From Liopterus haemorrhoidalis (taxonomy: Eukaryota > Arthropoda > Insecta > Coleoptera > Dytiscidae), in the NCBI GenBank assembly GCA_963971575.1, contig OZ020622.1, positions 36,672,301-36,736,300 of the forward strand: a DNA stretch of 64,000 nt. Reading direction: 5' to 3'. Position 1 is the stretch's first letter; each line of letters begins with the position of its first letter. This document shows positions 1 through 9,800 of the stretch, piece by piece. The position numbers and the translations under genes were made by a program. The notes under the pieces were generated by a model. That model searched no databases and was not told the DNA's origin. It worked only from the letters and a program-made list of their open reading frames with translations.

Positions 1-118
1 GTGTCATTACTATATTCGTAAACTAAGACATTTGTTATTGTGAAATCAGTGGCAGCTTATAAACTGACCGTGTAGTTTGTTGATAGTGAACGTTAAAAAA
101 AAACAAGTTTGTGAAAAA

Positions 119-1220
119 ATGGATATTACTCCCAAAGATTTTCGTTGGTTGATTTTTTACGATTTTAGTAAAGGCCTAACTCAACAACAATGCACAGATT
201 CGCTTCGTTCAACTTTTGGTAATGAAACATCATCAGATAAGACTGTTTGCAATTGGTTTGCAGAATTTCGTCGTGGTCGTGCGTCCCTCAGTGATGAATT
301 TCGTGAAGGTCGACCAAAATCGGTTGTGATTCAATAAAACATCGATGCTGTTCGCAAAATGATTGAAGAAGATCGGCATGTGACTTACCGTGGGATAGAG
401 GCATCCTTTGACATATCGCAGACTACAATACATTCAATTTTGCATGAACATTTAACTGTGAAAAAGATCTGTTCCCGATGGATTCAGCATAATTTGACCG
501 AAGCTCAAAAAAAGGCTCGTGTTGATTGGTGTAAGGGAATGGTAAAAAAATTCAACCTAGGCACTGCAACATCCGTATACAACATCGTTACAGGTGACGA
601 AACTTGGATTAATTCATATGAACCGGAAACTAAGCAACAATTCACTGTTTGGGTCTTCCAAGATGAACCGAAACCCACAAAAGTTGTTCGTTCACGAAGC
701 ACTTCCAAAAAAATAACCACTTGTTTCTTCGGTTGTACTGGACATGTCGCAACCATTCCTTTAGAGGATCGGAGGATCGTATATAACAATTTGTTTGCCA
801 GAAGTCATCAACAAAATCAGAAAAAACAACCAAAAACATCGCATCATTCTTCATCATGACAATGCAATCTCCCACACAGTACGTCAAACAATTGATTATT
901 AGAAGGAGAAAAACATGGAATTATGTCTCATTACCCGTATTCACCTGATTTATCCCCTAACGACTTTTTTGTTCACCAATGTCAAACAAAAAATGCGTGG
1001 ACAGCGATTTTCATCACCTCAAGAAGCTGTTGAAGCCTTCGAAAACCATGTTTTTGAGATACCAACTTCAGAGTGGATTTTTTTCTTCGAGAATTGGTTT
1101 GAACGCATGCAAAAGTGTATAAATCTTAAAGACGAATATTTTGAAAAGCAATCAAACAGTTTGTCCCAAATCATTTTTTTCTTCCTTAGTTTTTGTTAAA
1201 ACTTAAAGGTAGCCCTCGTA
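119..1220 (+). pseudogene. mariner transposase relic with 3' terminal repeat
   Basis: Mariner-family transposase, a cut-and-paste DDD enzyme acting on its own inverted ends. ATG at 119 opens MDITPKDFRWLI and the N-terminal helix-turn-helix region (CNWFAEFRRGR). An in-frame TAA at 335-337 breaks it; the frame goes on as NIDAVRKMIEED and reaches the first catalytic motif TGDETW (near 590-605), then frame changes. The second Asp is in HHDN (Asp codon about 858-860) and the third in SPDLSPNDF (about 947). The C-terminus (ENWFERMQKCINL) ends near 1160. The right end reads AAGGTAGCCCTCGTA, finishing about 1220, and recurs at 16580-16597. The left terminal repeat is not identified. All catalytic Asps are visible but stops and frameshifts make it non-coding. 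Confidence 0.88.
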
Positions 1221-1334
1221 TTTTATCATAAAAAAAGTTTTTTTGAAATAATATATTATTAATTCAGCATATCAAAATAACACCTTATTATAAAATTACT
1301 GACCACCCAATTATTATGGGCCTGAGATCGTACT

Positions 1335-1625
1335 ATAGGGAAATAAATTTAAGTTCCCAGCGCTACGGTGGCCGATTTTTAACTTGGCTAGAGGATATTT
1401 AAAATTTGGTTGTGGTGTGTTTACACAGCTGTCAAGCTAAAATTTTATTTAATTTATATATATTTATAAATATTTTTTATAATTTTATGAATCTGTTTTG
1501 CCGTCTTATCAACAAATAAGTGTCCAGAAATGTTAAAATAGCATATCTAATTCCAAAAAAATATCCTCTAGCCTAGTTAAAAATTGACCACCTTAGCGCT
1601 GGAATCTTAAATTTATTTCCCTTTA
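1335..1625. repeat. foldback MITE
   Basis: About 290 bp with long imperfect inverted arms. The left arm (1335-1405) contains ATAGGGAAATAAATTTAAG and GGCTAGAGGATAT; the right arm (1555-1625) contains their reverse complements. No coding sequence. Probably a non-autonomous DNA element; superfamily not assigned. Confidence 0.65.
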
Positions 1626-2007
1626 GAAGCAAACAATTCTGAAATGTCAAAATTTTAACATCGTAATTGAATATTGACGTTAATGTCTTGTTCACAATGA
1701 AATAATGTTTAATATTACTAATAAATTTGTCACAACAAGTTGACTTGACATCTAAATAAGATAATGAATAGTTTGACAAAATTTAAAATTACAGAACATC
1801 AACCACGTTAAGGAATTATTTAAGAGTTAACAAGACAATATAAACGAAAATTTACATAGAACATTTCAGAATACAAAGAAATCACACAGATAACAGAAAA
1901 GTAAATTAAAATTTGCGTCATCAAAAACAAAAAAAGTTGCATTGTATTTTCTTCAAAATAAGCAGCAAATATAAGCTTCAAAATAATAAAAAGCAATTTT
2001 AATAAAA
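1626..2007. other. AT-rich spacer, nothing recognised
   Basis: AT-rich sequence between the foldback MITE and the next mariner. I see no ORF, RNA gene or repeat boundary here. Confidence 0.5.
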
Positions 2008-2183
2008 TACGAGGGGTGTTTGATAAATCAATGACTTGGAAATAGGGATGGGAACGATATATCGATATTTCGAAAATATCGATACTTTAGAAAAATATAT
2101 CGATATTTGAAACGCGATATATCGGGCAAAGTATCGATATTAGCACAAAATATCGGTATTCTTGTATCTTTTTTACATTTAAA

Positions 2184-2828
2184 TATATGCTGTTCACTTT
2201 TGTAAAGACAAACTATAGGCTATTCCAAACGTTTAGACGGAACTAGATTTTGAAATTAGTAATTTTCATCTATTAATTCGGACTTTTGGTCATTTTGTTT
2301 AAGCTTTGTAAATCATACTCACATTGCAAATTCTAGATTAAATTGATTGTCATTATAAAATGTCCTTTTCATTGCATTTTAATTTTTTGTCATTCTTAAT
2401 AAAAATTTCCCTTTTATTTACTTTTTTGCCTTAAATATGAGAAAAAAAAAATATATTTGACATATGTCATTCGTTTCCATGGTTTTACTGTTGGAATTTT
2501 AAATTTTCAAATACCAAACCTGAAACATGAAATAACCCAAACAATGTCCCTTTTCGTGACAACCTAAAATAACGAAATTTCCATTTAGTTCGGCCTAATC
2601 GTTTGGAATAGCCTGTAAGACGAAGTTTTGATTTCAATAATTTGCAGCTTGAAAATTGTATGTCATGTTGGTATTAAAAAATTATAAAAAATTTCACTTT
2701 CTTAATAATGATCATAACCCATAAATCTAAAGTCGGTTTTACAGCCTAAGGAATATTTTTAATTTAAAGTCCGTAATACACTATAAAAGTAACCAAAAAG
2801 ATCTGGTTTGTCCTTACAAAAGTGAACA

Positions 2829-2835
<7 letters not shown>
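2184..2835. mobile_element. family C MITE (copy 1)
   Basis: Ends TATATGCTGTTCACTTTTGT (2184 on) and the inverted counterpart ACAAAAGTGAACAGCATATA (to 2835). Subterminal block AGATCTGGTT...GGTTACTTTTATAGTGT. A family B MITE (2217-2615) is nested in it. Related copies: 7538-8240, 39013-39365 and the compact 51222-51521. Confidence 0.72.
2217..2615. mobile_element. family B MITE (copy 1), Tc1/mariner-like
   Basis: Terminal inverted repeat AGGCTATTCCAAACGTTTAG at 2217 against CTAATCGTTTGGAATAGCCT ending 2615, followed inward by CGGAACTA. The family recurs at 14128-14313, 25752-26147, 32232-32410, about 48530-48818 (left end lost) and 61602-62008. TA-rich flanks suggest a Tc1/mariner-type transposase in trans (inference). 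Confidence 0.75.
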
Positions 2836-2879
<44 letters not shown>

Positions 2880-2926
2880 ACACTATCTTGTATATTCGTC
2901 AATTTATTAAAACCGTAATTAAAACA

Positions 2927-2972
2927 TTACAGATACGTTTCGTGCATATAGTTGCACATCTTCAGTCTGCAA
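2927..2972 (-). ncRNA. hammerhead-ribozyme-like motif (left arm)
   Basis: Identical on the minus strand to the 46-nt motif at 3756-3801; see that entry for the base pairing. It is the mirror copy in the left arm of the inverted repeat, so either transcription direction across the element would produce one motif in sense. Confidence 0.5.
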
Positions 2973-3755
2973 AGAGAAGGAAAACAGTGAAATAAGAACG
3001 TTGTGCAACATTACGTATCAATGCACACGTGAATACATAATCACAAAAAAGTTTTTACAAATGCACATATATAAAAGATAAAACTAAAACAAAATATGAA
3101 AAATAAAAAACATGAAAAAAATATATTGAACAAACTAAAGATATTAACAATGAAAACCTGTAGTAAATGCACTAAACCGGTCAAAAGGATAAAAAACTGT
3201 AACTGTTTGTTAGTTTGACAATTTTAGTTTTTATTAATATTTTTTTAACTTGTGTAATTTTGCATTTTCAAATTTTTTAATTTGTTAATAGTGTGTAATC
3301 TAAATATCGGTTTATACTCATATTTTTTTTATATTATTATATTTTTTAGATTTTTATTTTTACAAATCATTACGTTTTGTGGATATGTTGTTAGCCGTTT
3401 TACAATTTTTTACTCATTTCTTATTAACGGTTTTTTGTAAGAAATAATGTTTTAAATTTTTCTTTAAATTATTTGCTTTAGTTTTTTTACTGGTACCATT
3501 CTCTATTTTAATTATTGATACATTGTTACAGTTTTTTATCCTTTTGACCGGTTTAGTGCATTTACTACAGGTTTTCATTGTTAATATCTTTAGTTTGTTC
3601 AATATATTTTTTTCATGTTTTTTATTTTTCATATTTTGTTTTAGTTTTATCTTTTATATATGTGCATTTGTAAAAACTTTTTTGTGATTATGTATTCACG
3701 TGTGCATTGATACGTAATGTTGCACAACGTTCTTATTTCACTGTTTTCCTTCTCT

Positions 3756-3801
3756 TTGCAGACTGAAGATGTGCAACTATATGCACGAAACGTATCTGTA
3801 A
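3756..3801 (+). ncRNA. hammerhead-ribozyme-like motif (right arm)
   Basis: Read 5' to 3': helix I strand TTGCAGA (3756-3762), core CTGAAGA (3763-3769), one extra T, helix II GTGCA/TGCAC (3771-3775 with 3782-3786) closed by loop ACTATA, core GAAA (3787-3790), CGTA (3791-3794), helix I return strand TCTGTAA (3795-3801). Helix I makes seven pairs including one G-U. The predicted cut follows A3794. Helix III is the minimal ACGU, self-complementary as in hammerheads thought to act as dimers. The extra T after the CUGANGA core departs from the strict consensus; activity is untested. Confidence 0.55.
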
Positions 3802-3882
3802 TGTTTTAATTACGGTTTTAATAAATTGACGAATATACAAGATAGTGTTTTATTTATAATATTTAAATTCGTCGAGAAACTC

Positions 3883-3885
<3 letters not shown>

Positions 3886-3963
<78 letters not shown>
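3886..3963. repeat. (AT)n microsatellite
   Basis: About 78 bp of uninterrupted AT dinucleotides. A matching shorter tract lies at about 2833-2872 on the other side of the long inverted-repeat element, which suggests that element inserted into, or duplicated, an AT tract. Confidence 0.9.
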
Positions 3964-3967
<4 letters not shown>

Positions 3968-4255
3968 ATTATGAGAGCAGTTAACTAGGAATATATTAGA
4001 AAGTTGGTTGATAACTGGGTGAGTATCAACTGTAATGTGATTGTCTATCAAGTGGCGACTTCTTTTACCCGCCAAGCCAACAAAACAAAAAACTGTAATT
4101 TACATATCTTACATGTTACATGTTAGTTATTTCGATATATTGAAAATATCGATATTTTTACTTCGATATATATCGAATATCGATATCACATTTACGATAT
4201 ATCGAATCGCGCATATATCGATATTCAAAAATAAATTCCCATCCCTACTTGGAAA

Positions 4256-4440
4256 TGAAAGTTTATTTTTACTAAATTGCTACTTATTCTTCGACATAGT
4301 GTCCTATTAGCTCGATATATTTTGTCTAACGATATTCCAACTTCTTTAAGCCTTCCCAAAAAGTATGATTTCTCGAACTCTGCAAAATAGGCTTGTGTCT
4401 CAGAGCTGATCTCTTCGTTCGATGCGAATCTTTTTCAAAT
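4256..4440 (-). pseudogene. mariner transposase C-terminal fragment
   Basis: Minus-strand reading gives a mariner-type C-terminus: SSETQAYFAEFEKSYFLGRL, then after a frame change TKYIELIGHYVEE and a stop. This belongs to the mariner bounded at 2008 and 6406. The catalytic centre is not present. Confidence 0.7.
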
Positions 4441-4630
4441 CAAAACGGAAAACGGAAGTTATTAAACTTAAAAAAAAAAAAATTAAAAAATTCGTAACTA
4501 GTGATTCTGTATACTGTATACGTAGTTTGCTGTTAAAAGCCTTAGAGGCCGAAGCCCGCTTTGGCGTCAGCACAGCTGCTGCAGCGTATACAGCACAGTC
4601 GATTTCCCAGAGACTACTCTGAAGGGAAAT

Positions 4631-5320
4631 TTACTTGTCAATAAGTTCAGAATGAGGCGAGAGAAGGGCTAAAAAATCCTCATGAAGATTTTTTTCCGGT
4701 GAAGAGGATGTTAATCCTGCATTAACTGGGGAAGACCCAGTGGCTATCTGCCCACCTGCCGTTGGTGGGCTTGCAGGTGTCGATGGCTGTACCGGTGTAT
4801 GGGACAGCCTTCTCGACTCTCTTCGTCTCGATCGCCTCATCCTGCGTTGCAGGCATGCTACTTGGTCGCGCAGATTTTGTTGCGTCATGAAGTCCAGCTC
4901 GGGGTGCTTTTCATACCATTGTGAGTGGACTCTGACCATGTAGCCTCTGCGATTGAGTGATGCTGATCTTCTTGCTCCTCGGGTGTCCACCTGTGGCGGA
5001 CCCGGCTAGCGGGATTGTAGCTTCGCCCAACTGTTTGTATGTCCCCATCCGAGAGGGACCCGTTGTGGGAAGCTGTATGGTTTCCTGTCGTGTCTTAAAC
5101 CATTTATACGTTTCATGGGCAGGTTGGCCCCATGAAACGGTGGTAGGATTCATCGACCAGATGGTAGGGCCGACGTTACTCCCGATTGTTTCCTGCCGTG
5201 GTTACACTGTGGTAGCGATCCAGAGGGAAAGGGCGCTAAGCCCTTTCGGTCAAAAGACCGCCGTACCCGGTATTATTATTTGGGGGTTGTCAGGTCTTGA
5301 CAAGCGTCGACTAATCGCAA
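4631..5320 (-). pseudogene. retroelement 5' fragment (RWTPEE / basic DNA-binding segment)
   Basis: GC-richer than its surroundings. On the minus strand, RWTPEEQEDQHH leads after a frame change into RRGYMVRVHSQWYEKHPELD, followed by LRDQVACLQRRMRRSRRRE and a proline/serine-rich tail (about 4631-4990). W-x-x-E-E followed by an RRGY...W...hP...DQ block is a layout I associate with N-terminal regions of some non-LTR retrotransposon proteins, but I cannot name the clade. The 5000-5320 stretch upstream resembles an untranslated leader. It interrupts the mariner at 2008-6406. Confidence 0.4.
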
Positions 5321-5354
5321 ACTTTTACTACTATTATTATTATTTATTTATTAT

Positions 5355-5452
5355 TTTCTGGTCGCGCAAGTCTAACGGAGGTCTCCCTTCGCCACTGGCT
5401 TTGCACAGTTTCTTTACCGCGTTTCCACGCAAAAAGTAGTGCTTTATCAATA
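5355..5452 (-). pseudogene. mariner transposase N-terminal fragment
   Basis: Minus-strand frame reads SVLIKHYFLRGNAVKKLCKA, the typical start of a mariner DNA-binding domain (VLIKHYFLRG signature). It continues into a degenerate run. Its partner C-terminus is at 4256-4440; the middle is lost or replaced. Confidence 0.6.
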
Positions 5453-5756
5453 CGGATTTTTTTTTTACATTGTAGCAAATAAATTTAAACTGATCCGTTT
5501 CCGAACGCAGTAAATGTACTATTTCACAGATCTACTTGAAACTTAGCGTGTATATCTATAAAGGAAGGCAAATATCAGAAATAATATCAAACTAGCAGAC
5601 CCGTTGCCAACAACGTTGGCAAACTGATATCGAATAAAAATCAATATAAGTAGGAATCAATTATTAAAATTTGCATGATTCTGCGTATATTAACAAAACA
5701 AAAACGTTTATTGATTATACCTGGGAAATCCTAAAAAGCTGCTTAATACGTGTCGT

Positions 5757-6167
5757 TTAAAAATTAATATCGGGCCGGGAACGGGAAAGGTATTTATAGT
5801 AGGTTCCGATTGAAATTTGTCCATTTTTTACCAATTTATGTTGATTTTTTTCCAAAATATAATCAAACGTTGAAATACTCGTGCGAAAATAAGAATGAAA
5901 CTTTTCTGGATATTCGCGTAGTTGCATATAGAAATGATGAAATTCACTATGTATATGTCTACTTTTATTTATTCTGTGAACATTGCACCTTCTAGTGTGT
6001 TTATTTTTATTTTTTAGTAAATACCAAATTTTCAGGGAAGAGTATTCTGTTAGTAAAGAATCCATTATAATTTTGTGAACTTTCTGCTCGATTTTAAACG
6101 CGTCACTATGTGTAGACACTCTTTTATAAGCGCGACATTCTTTCGCTGTTTTACTTTCCGCTTTCAT
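5757..6167 (-). pseudogene. PIF/Harbinger transposase N-terminal fragment
   Basis: A 136-aa open frame on the minus strand. The HARBI1-like signature is RHIHSEFHHFYMQLREYPEK followed by FHSYFRTSISTFDYILEKN, the region just before the DDE domain. The catalytic part is absent and the frame ends in AT-rich sequence. The flanking 5450-5757 and 6168-6380 carry no recognisable gene. Confidence 0.65.
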
Positions 6168-6517
6168 AGCTGCTTTGCTCTCTGCTTCACTATGTGCTTA
6201 GCCTAAGTGAGCTGTTGTCGGAGAACGTCGCTCTGACTAGTGGGGAACGACCGACCACACACCTCAAGCCCCACTAGCACCCAGGAACTTAGCGTTACGA
6301 GGATACACAGAAATTAGGGCTTTTATATATATATATATATATATATAATTTGTGATCTGGGCGTCATCTCTTATTAAAATCTCTGATTTATCAAACACCC
6401 CTCGTATTTACTCGTTAAAATCTTTAACGGTTCCATAAATTTTATATAGCAACATAAGATAACATTTTTTTAATTTATCCTAGTTTTCTTGGTTACCTCT
6501 ATTTTGTACACAACAAA

Positions 6518-6899
6518 ATGACAGATAAGCCTTTAAAATCACAAAAATTAGAAACATTAGGTTTTAATTTAAAAGTGATGAAAATTTTAACACTATGGCC
6601 TGAAAACAAGAAAATTTCAAAAAAGTTCTTAATGAAACATGCCTTATTGGTTTTATCAATCGGTCCCGGAATAGTTACTCTGATTTTCGGAATGATTTAT
6701 ATAAAAGACGACATAATAGGACTGTTAGATGACGTTGTAGCTACTACAGCTATCATTGCCATGGAATACATGTGCCAGTGTTTCCTTAACAGGCTGAAGG
6801 ATATTGAATATATAGTGAAAGAAATACAGAATTTTAGAAAATATGGAGCAGAAGAGGTAATACAGAATACTGAAGTTAAGATACAGAAATATACAAAAG
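6518..6899 (+). CDS. odorant receptor exon 1
   Basis: Codes residues 1-127 plus one base. The ATG at 6518 gives MTDKPLKSQKLETLGFNLKV, the expected receptor start. Donor AAAG|GTAGGT at 6899/6900. Contains the first two hydrophobic segments (HALLVLSIGPGIVTLIFGM). Confidence 0.88.
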
Positions 6900-9800
6900 G
6901 TAGGTATATTTTTAAAAATGTTTGTAAACTAATTTTTTATATTAATTATACGAGTGACTAGCTGGCGTGACCGTACTTCGTACCGTTTTTATTATGTGCA
7001 ATAGTGCACCTATTACCAACTGTGTTGGCAAACACATCATTACCTTAATATGGAACTTGCTTGACACCTCAGACTTATTTCTCTAGCCATACGCTTTACT
7101 TCATCCAATTCAAAATTGAATCAACTCTTCGCCCATTATTAAAAACTGGACAAATAATATGTATTATTCCGAATTATTTATTCATTAACTTTTTAAGATG
7201 GGAAAACGATTCATTTTCACTCAGTGCATTACATTTATAATGTTAAAACTAAAAATGATTTGAGACGTTAAATTGAAAATATAATTATTATATAATAATT
7301 TTCCAATTACTTAAATAATATAAAAATACGCACACGGAAAAAACGCACACGGATTAATACGCACACGAAAAAAAGAGCACATGAAAAAATAACACGCGGA
7401 AAAAAGCGTACTTACACTATATCTCAATCAGTTTGAAATAAATCGTGAAAAACTATTACACAGTAAAATTTAATTGTTTGCCCGCTTTAAAATTTAATTG
7501 TTTGCCCGCTTTAAAATTTAATTGTTTGCCCGCTTTAATATATTGCGTTCACATTTGTAAAGTCAAACCAGATCTGGTTATTTTGGTTACTTTTATAGTG
7601 TAGTACTGACTGTTAAATGTAAATTTGTCTTTTCAAAATATTCCTTACGCTGTAAAACCTACTTCAGATTTGTTGGTTATGATCATTATAACTATACTGC
7701 GGTCAAAGGTGAGTTTGCAGTAGAGCTCTTATGGCAAATGGCGAATGTTGCCAAATGTTTTAAAAGTGTCAAATGTGTCAATTATAATAATATGAAAAAC
7801 TCGTATGATTTACAAAAATCAACTCTTATAAAAATCAAAGTAACACTCAACAAAAACAAATGGCCATTTGTAGAATACTGCGTCTTCACAGATCAGTGCG
7901 TTTTAGAGCTGGCAACGTCGACAAACAAGAAAAGGATAGCGTCATTGTGTAAACCCATTAGAGAGTATGAAAAAGAACTACTCCATATGCCCTGTACTGC
8001 AAACTCACCTTTGAACGCACTATAAGATATCATTTATCTTTATAACATATGTCAAATGGAATGATATTTTAAAAAAGTGAAATTTTTTACCATGTTTTAA
8101 TACCAACATGAAATACAATTTCAAAGGTGCAAACTATTGAATGTATCAATTTGTAATTTTTACCAAAATATTTTAAATATTTCGAACCAATTTTAAATTT
8201 ACACAAATAAGTTGTCACCTAGTGGCGCTGATGACCAAACTCAGCCGGTAATTTTTGGTAAAAATTATTCATTTTTACAAAAGCGTGTTTTACTCACTGC
8301 ATTATATTTACATTTTTGAAAATTTAAAACGTTAGATAATTTAAAACGTTAATCGTAGAAATAAAAAAATAATAATAAAGAAAAGAAAGTCACATTTTTC
8401 TTACATACTTTCATCAAAACCAAATATTTTTTTAAATAATTATTTTTCTGCTACTAATAATTTTAACTTGGGGACCGCCCCCCCCCCCAAGAAGGAGGGA
8501 AATACCAAATTTTTTAATTTTTTATCACTATTTCTTAAGTAAATAAATGTATTTAAAAAGAGATGAGGACCTTTTTTTTTTGGTCACCACTTGTATTTTA
8601 CAATATTTTTAGGTCATCACTTGTATTTCAAAAGCGAGGACCTTTTTTTATCTTCCCCCCCCCCTTATTATCAAGAAAATAATCGCTTCTTTATTGTAGT
8701 TCCATTACATTTTAAACGTTATTTTTAACGTTAAAACCAGTGATGGCATCCTACTGGTTCGGACCGGTTCGCGCGAACCGTTTCTTAAAATTATTGAAAC
8801 CTTAGGGAACCGGTTGTTAGAATTATTAAAAATAAATTAATTACTCTGACTTTAGTTTTGAATCGTGTGCCGTACCCTGCAGTGATGCAAATGTAATATT
8901 TATTTTATAGGTTATTAATAATACGCTCTTAAAATTTTTTCCTTACATTTAATAAATGGAAGTAAGTGATTTGTTTTCACTCTTAAAAATACAGAATATG
9001 TTCCTAGATATCACATGACTTTATAGAACCGCTTCCTGAAAATTTAGGATGCCATCACTGGTTAAAACCATTACATTTTGTAAACAAGGGCTATAAACTA
9101 AATCTTCTTGAATCGTTAGAAATATTTAAACATCTGAGGCAGGGAGCACCGGTCCTCAATGAACAACAAGATTTAGTTTATTCGCCTATCTACCAGATAT
9201 TTGTTAATTAGGTTTTTCTAAATTGTTAGCATATAAGGGTAGCATACTGGCTGTTATACATTGATTTATTTTTGAACACTTGACAATGCCATTGTATGGC
9301 GAAACTATAGTCGTGTTATTTTACAATAAAGTGATATTTTGCGTAACAATTTTGTGTTTTATTTATCTCATAAATTTATGTTTTTATTTTCAGGTATCTT
9401 GATATATTGTATAGTAGGAAATCTCTGCTACGGTCTTTTTAAACTGGAAAACATCAAAAAATGCACTGAAACACGAAAATCTGAGCTATCCAAACAACGC
9501 GATCCTTGTGGAATGATTGTGCGCACATGGTCACCATTCGACGTCTCCATTTTTCCCAGGTTAGAAATTAATATTAATATCTACTTACTAAGATTTACAG
9601 TGGAACTCCAATATTCGTCATTAATCCGTTCTTGAGAGTAGGACGAATATTAAAAAGGCCGAATATCAAATGAATTTTTCCAATAAGAATTAACTAAAAA
9701 TAGTTTAATCCGTCCTCAGCGCCGTTTGCCTATCTATTCTTTAACAAAAAAAAAAAATCCCTTGAAAATCGATCTCAGAAATCATTGCAAATACATTCTA

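Larger units (their letters stand above)
2874..3858. mobile_element. long inverted-repeat element with ribozyme-like arms
   Basis: Two arms of about 340 bp (roughly 2874-3211 and 3526-3858) are nearly perfect reverse complements, around a ~310-bp unrelated AT-rich spacer. Each arm carries the same hammerhead-like motif (2927-2972 on -, 3756-3801 on +) and an AATAAA-containing run pointing outward. Penelope-like retroelements are known for LTR-like repeats with hammerhead motifs that can be inverted, so this may be a non-autonomous relative; no reverse transcriptase is present. It lies between (AT)n tracts at about 2833-2872 and 3886-3963. Confidence 0.65.
2043..4247. mobile_element. non-autonomous hAT-type element with 8-bp TSD
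   Basis: Flanked by an exact 8-bp target-site duplication CTTGGAAA (2035-2042 and 4248-4255). Ends are TAGGGATGGGAA at 2043 and its reverse complement TTCCCATCCCTA at 4236-4247. Both subterminal zones are rich in ATATCGATAT-type palindromes (2057-2160 and 4133-4225). No transposase was found. It sits next to the left terminal repeat of the mariner and itself carries a family C MITE and a long inverted repeat. Confidence 0.82.
2008..6406 (-). mobile_element. second mariner, expanded by nested insertions
   Basis: Bounded by a perfect 23-bp inverted repeat: 2008-2030 starts TACGAGGGGTGTTTGATAAA and 6384-6406 is its reverse complement, with TA at both outer ends. Minus-strand transposase pieces lie inside: C-terminus at 4256-4440 and N-terminus at about 5355-5452, so the element reads right to left. 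It has been swollen by a hAT element (2043-4247), a retroelement fragment (4631-5320) and a Harbinger relic (5757-6167). The terminal repeat resembles that of the mariner at 119-1220 (TACGAGGGCTACC...). Non-functional. Confidence 0.8.

Noticed and set aside
3097..3632. Lysine/cysteine-rich ORFs in both arms (KNKKHEKNILNKLKIL...)
   Set aside because: They are the same sequence read in two inverted arms, low complexity and without codon bias; the inverted repeat explains them.
4631..4990. Arg/Pro-rich ORF as a host nuclear protein
   Set aside because: Its RRGY...W...HPEL...DQ layout, GC-rich leader and position inside a mariner point to a retroelement fragment.
7738..8025. 95-aa ORF in receptor intron 1 as a gene
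   Set aside because: It fills a MITE with exact ends and TA duplication; the paralogous empty site lacks it.
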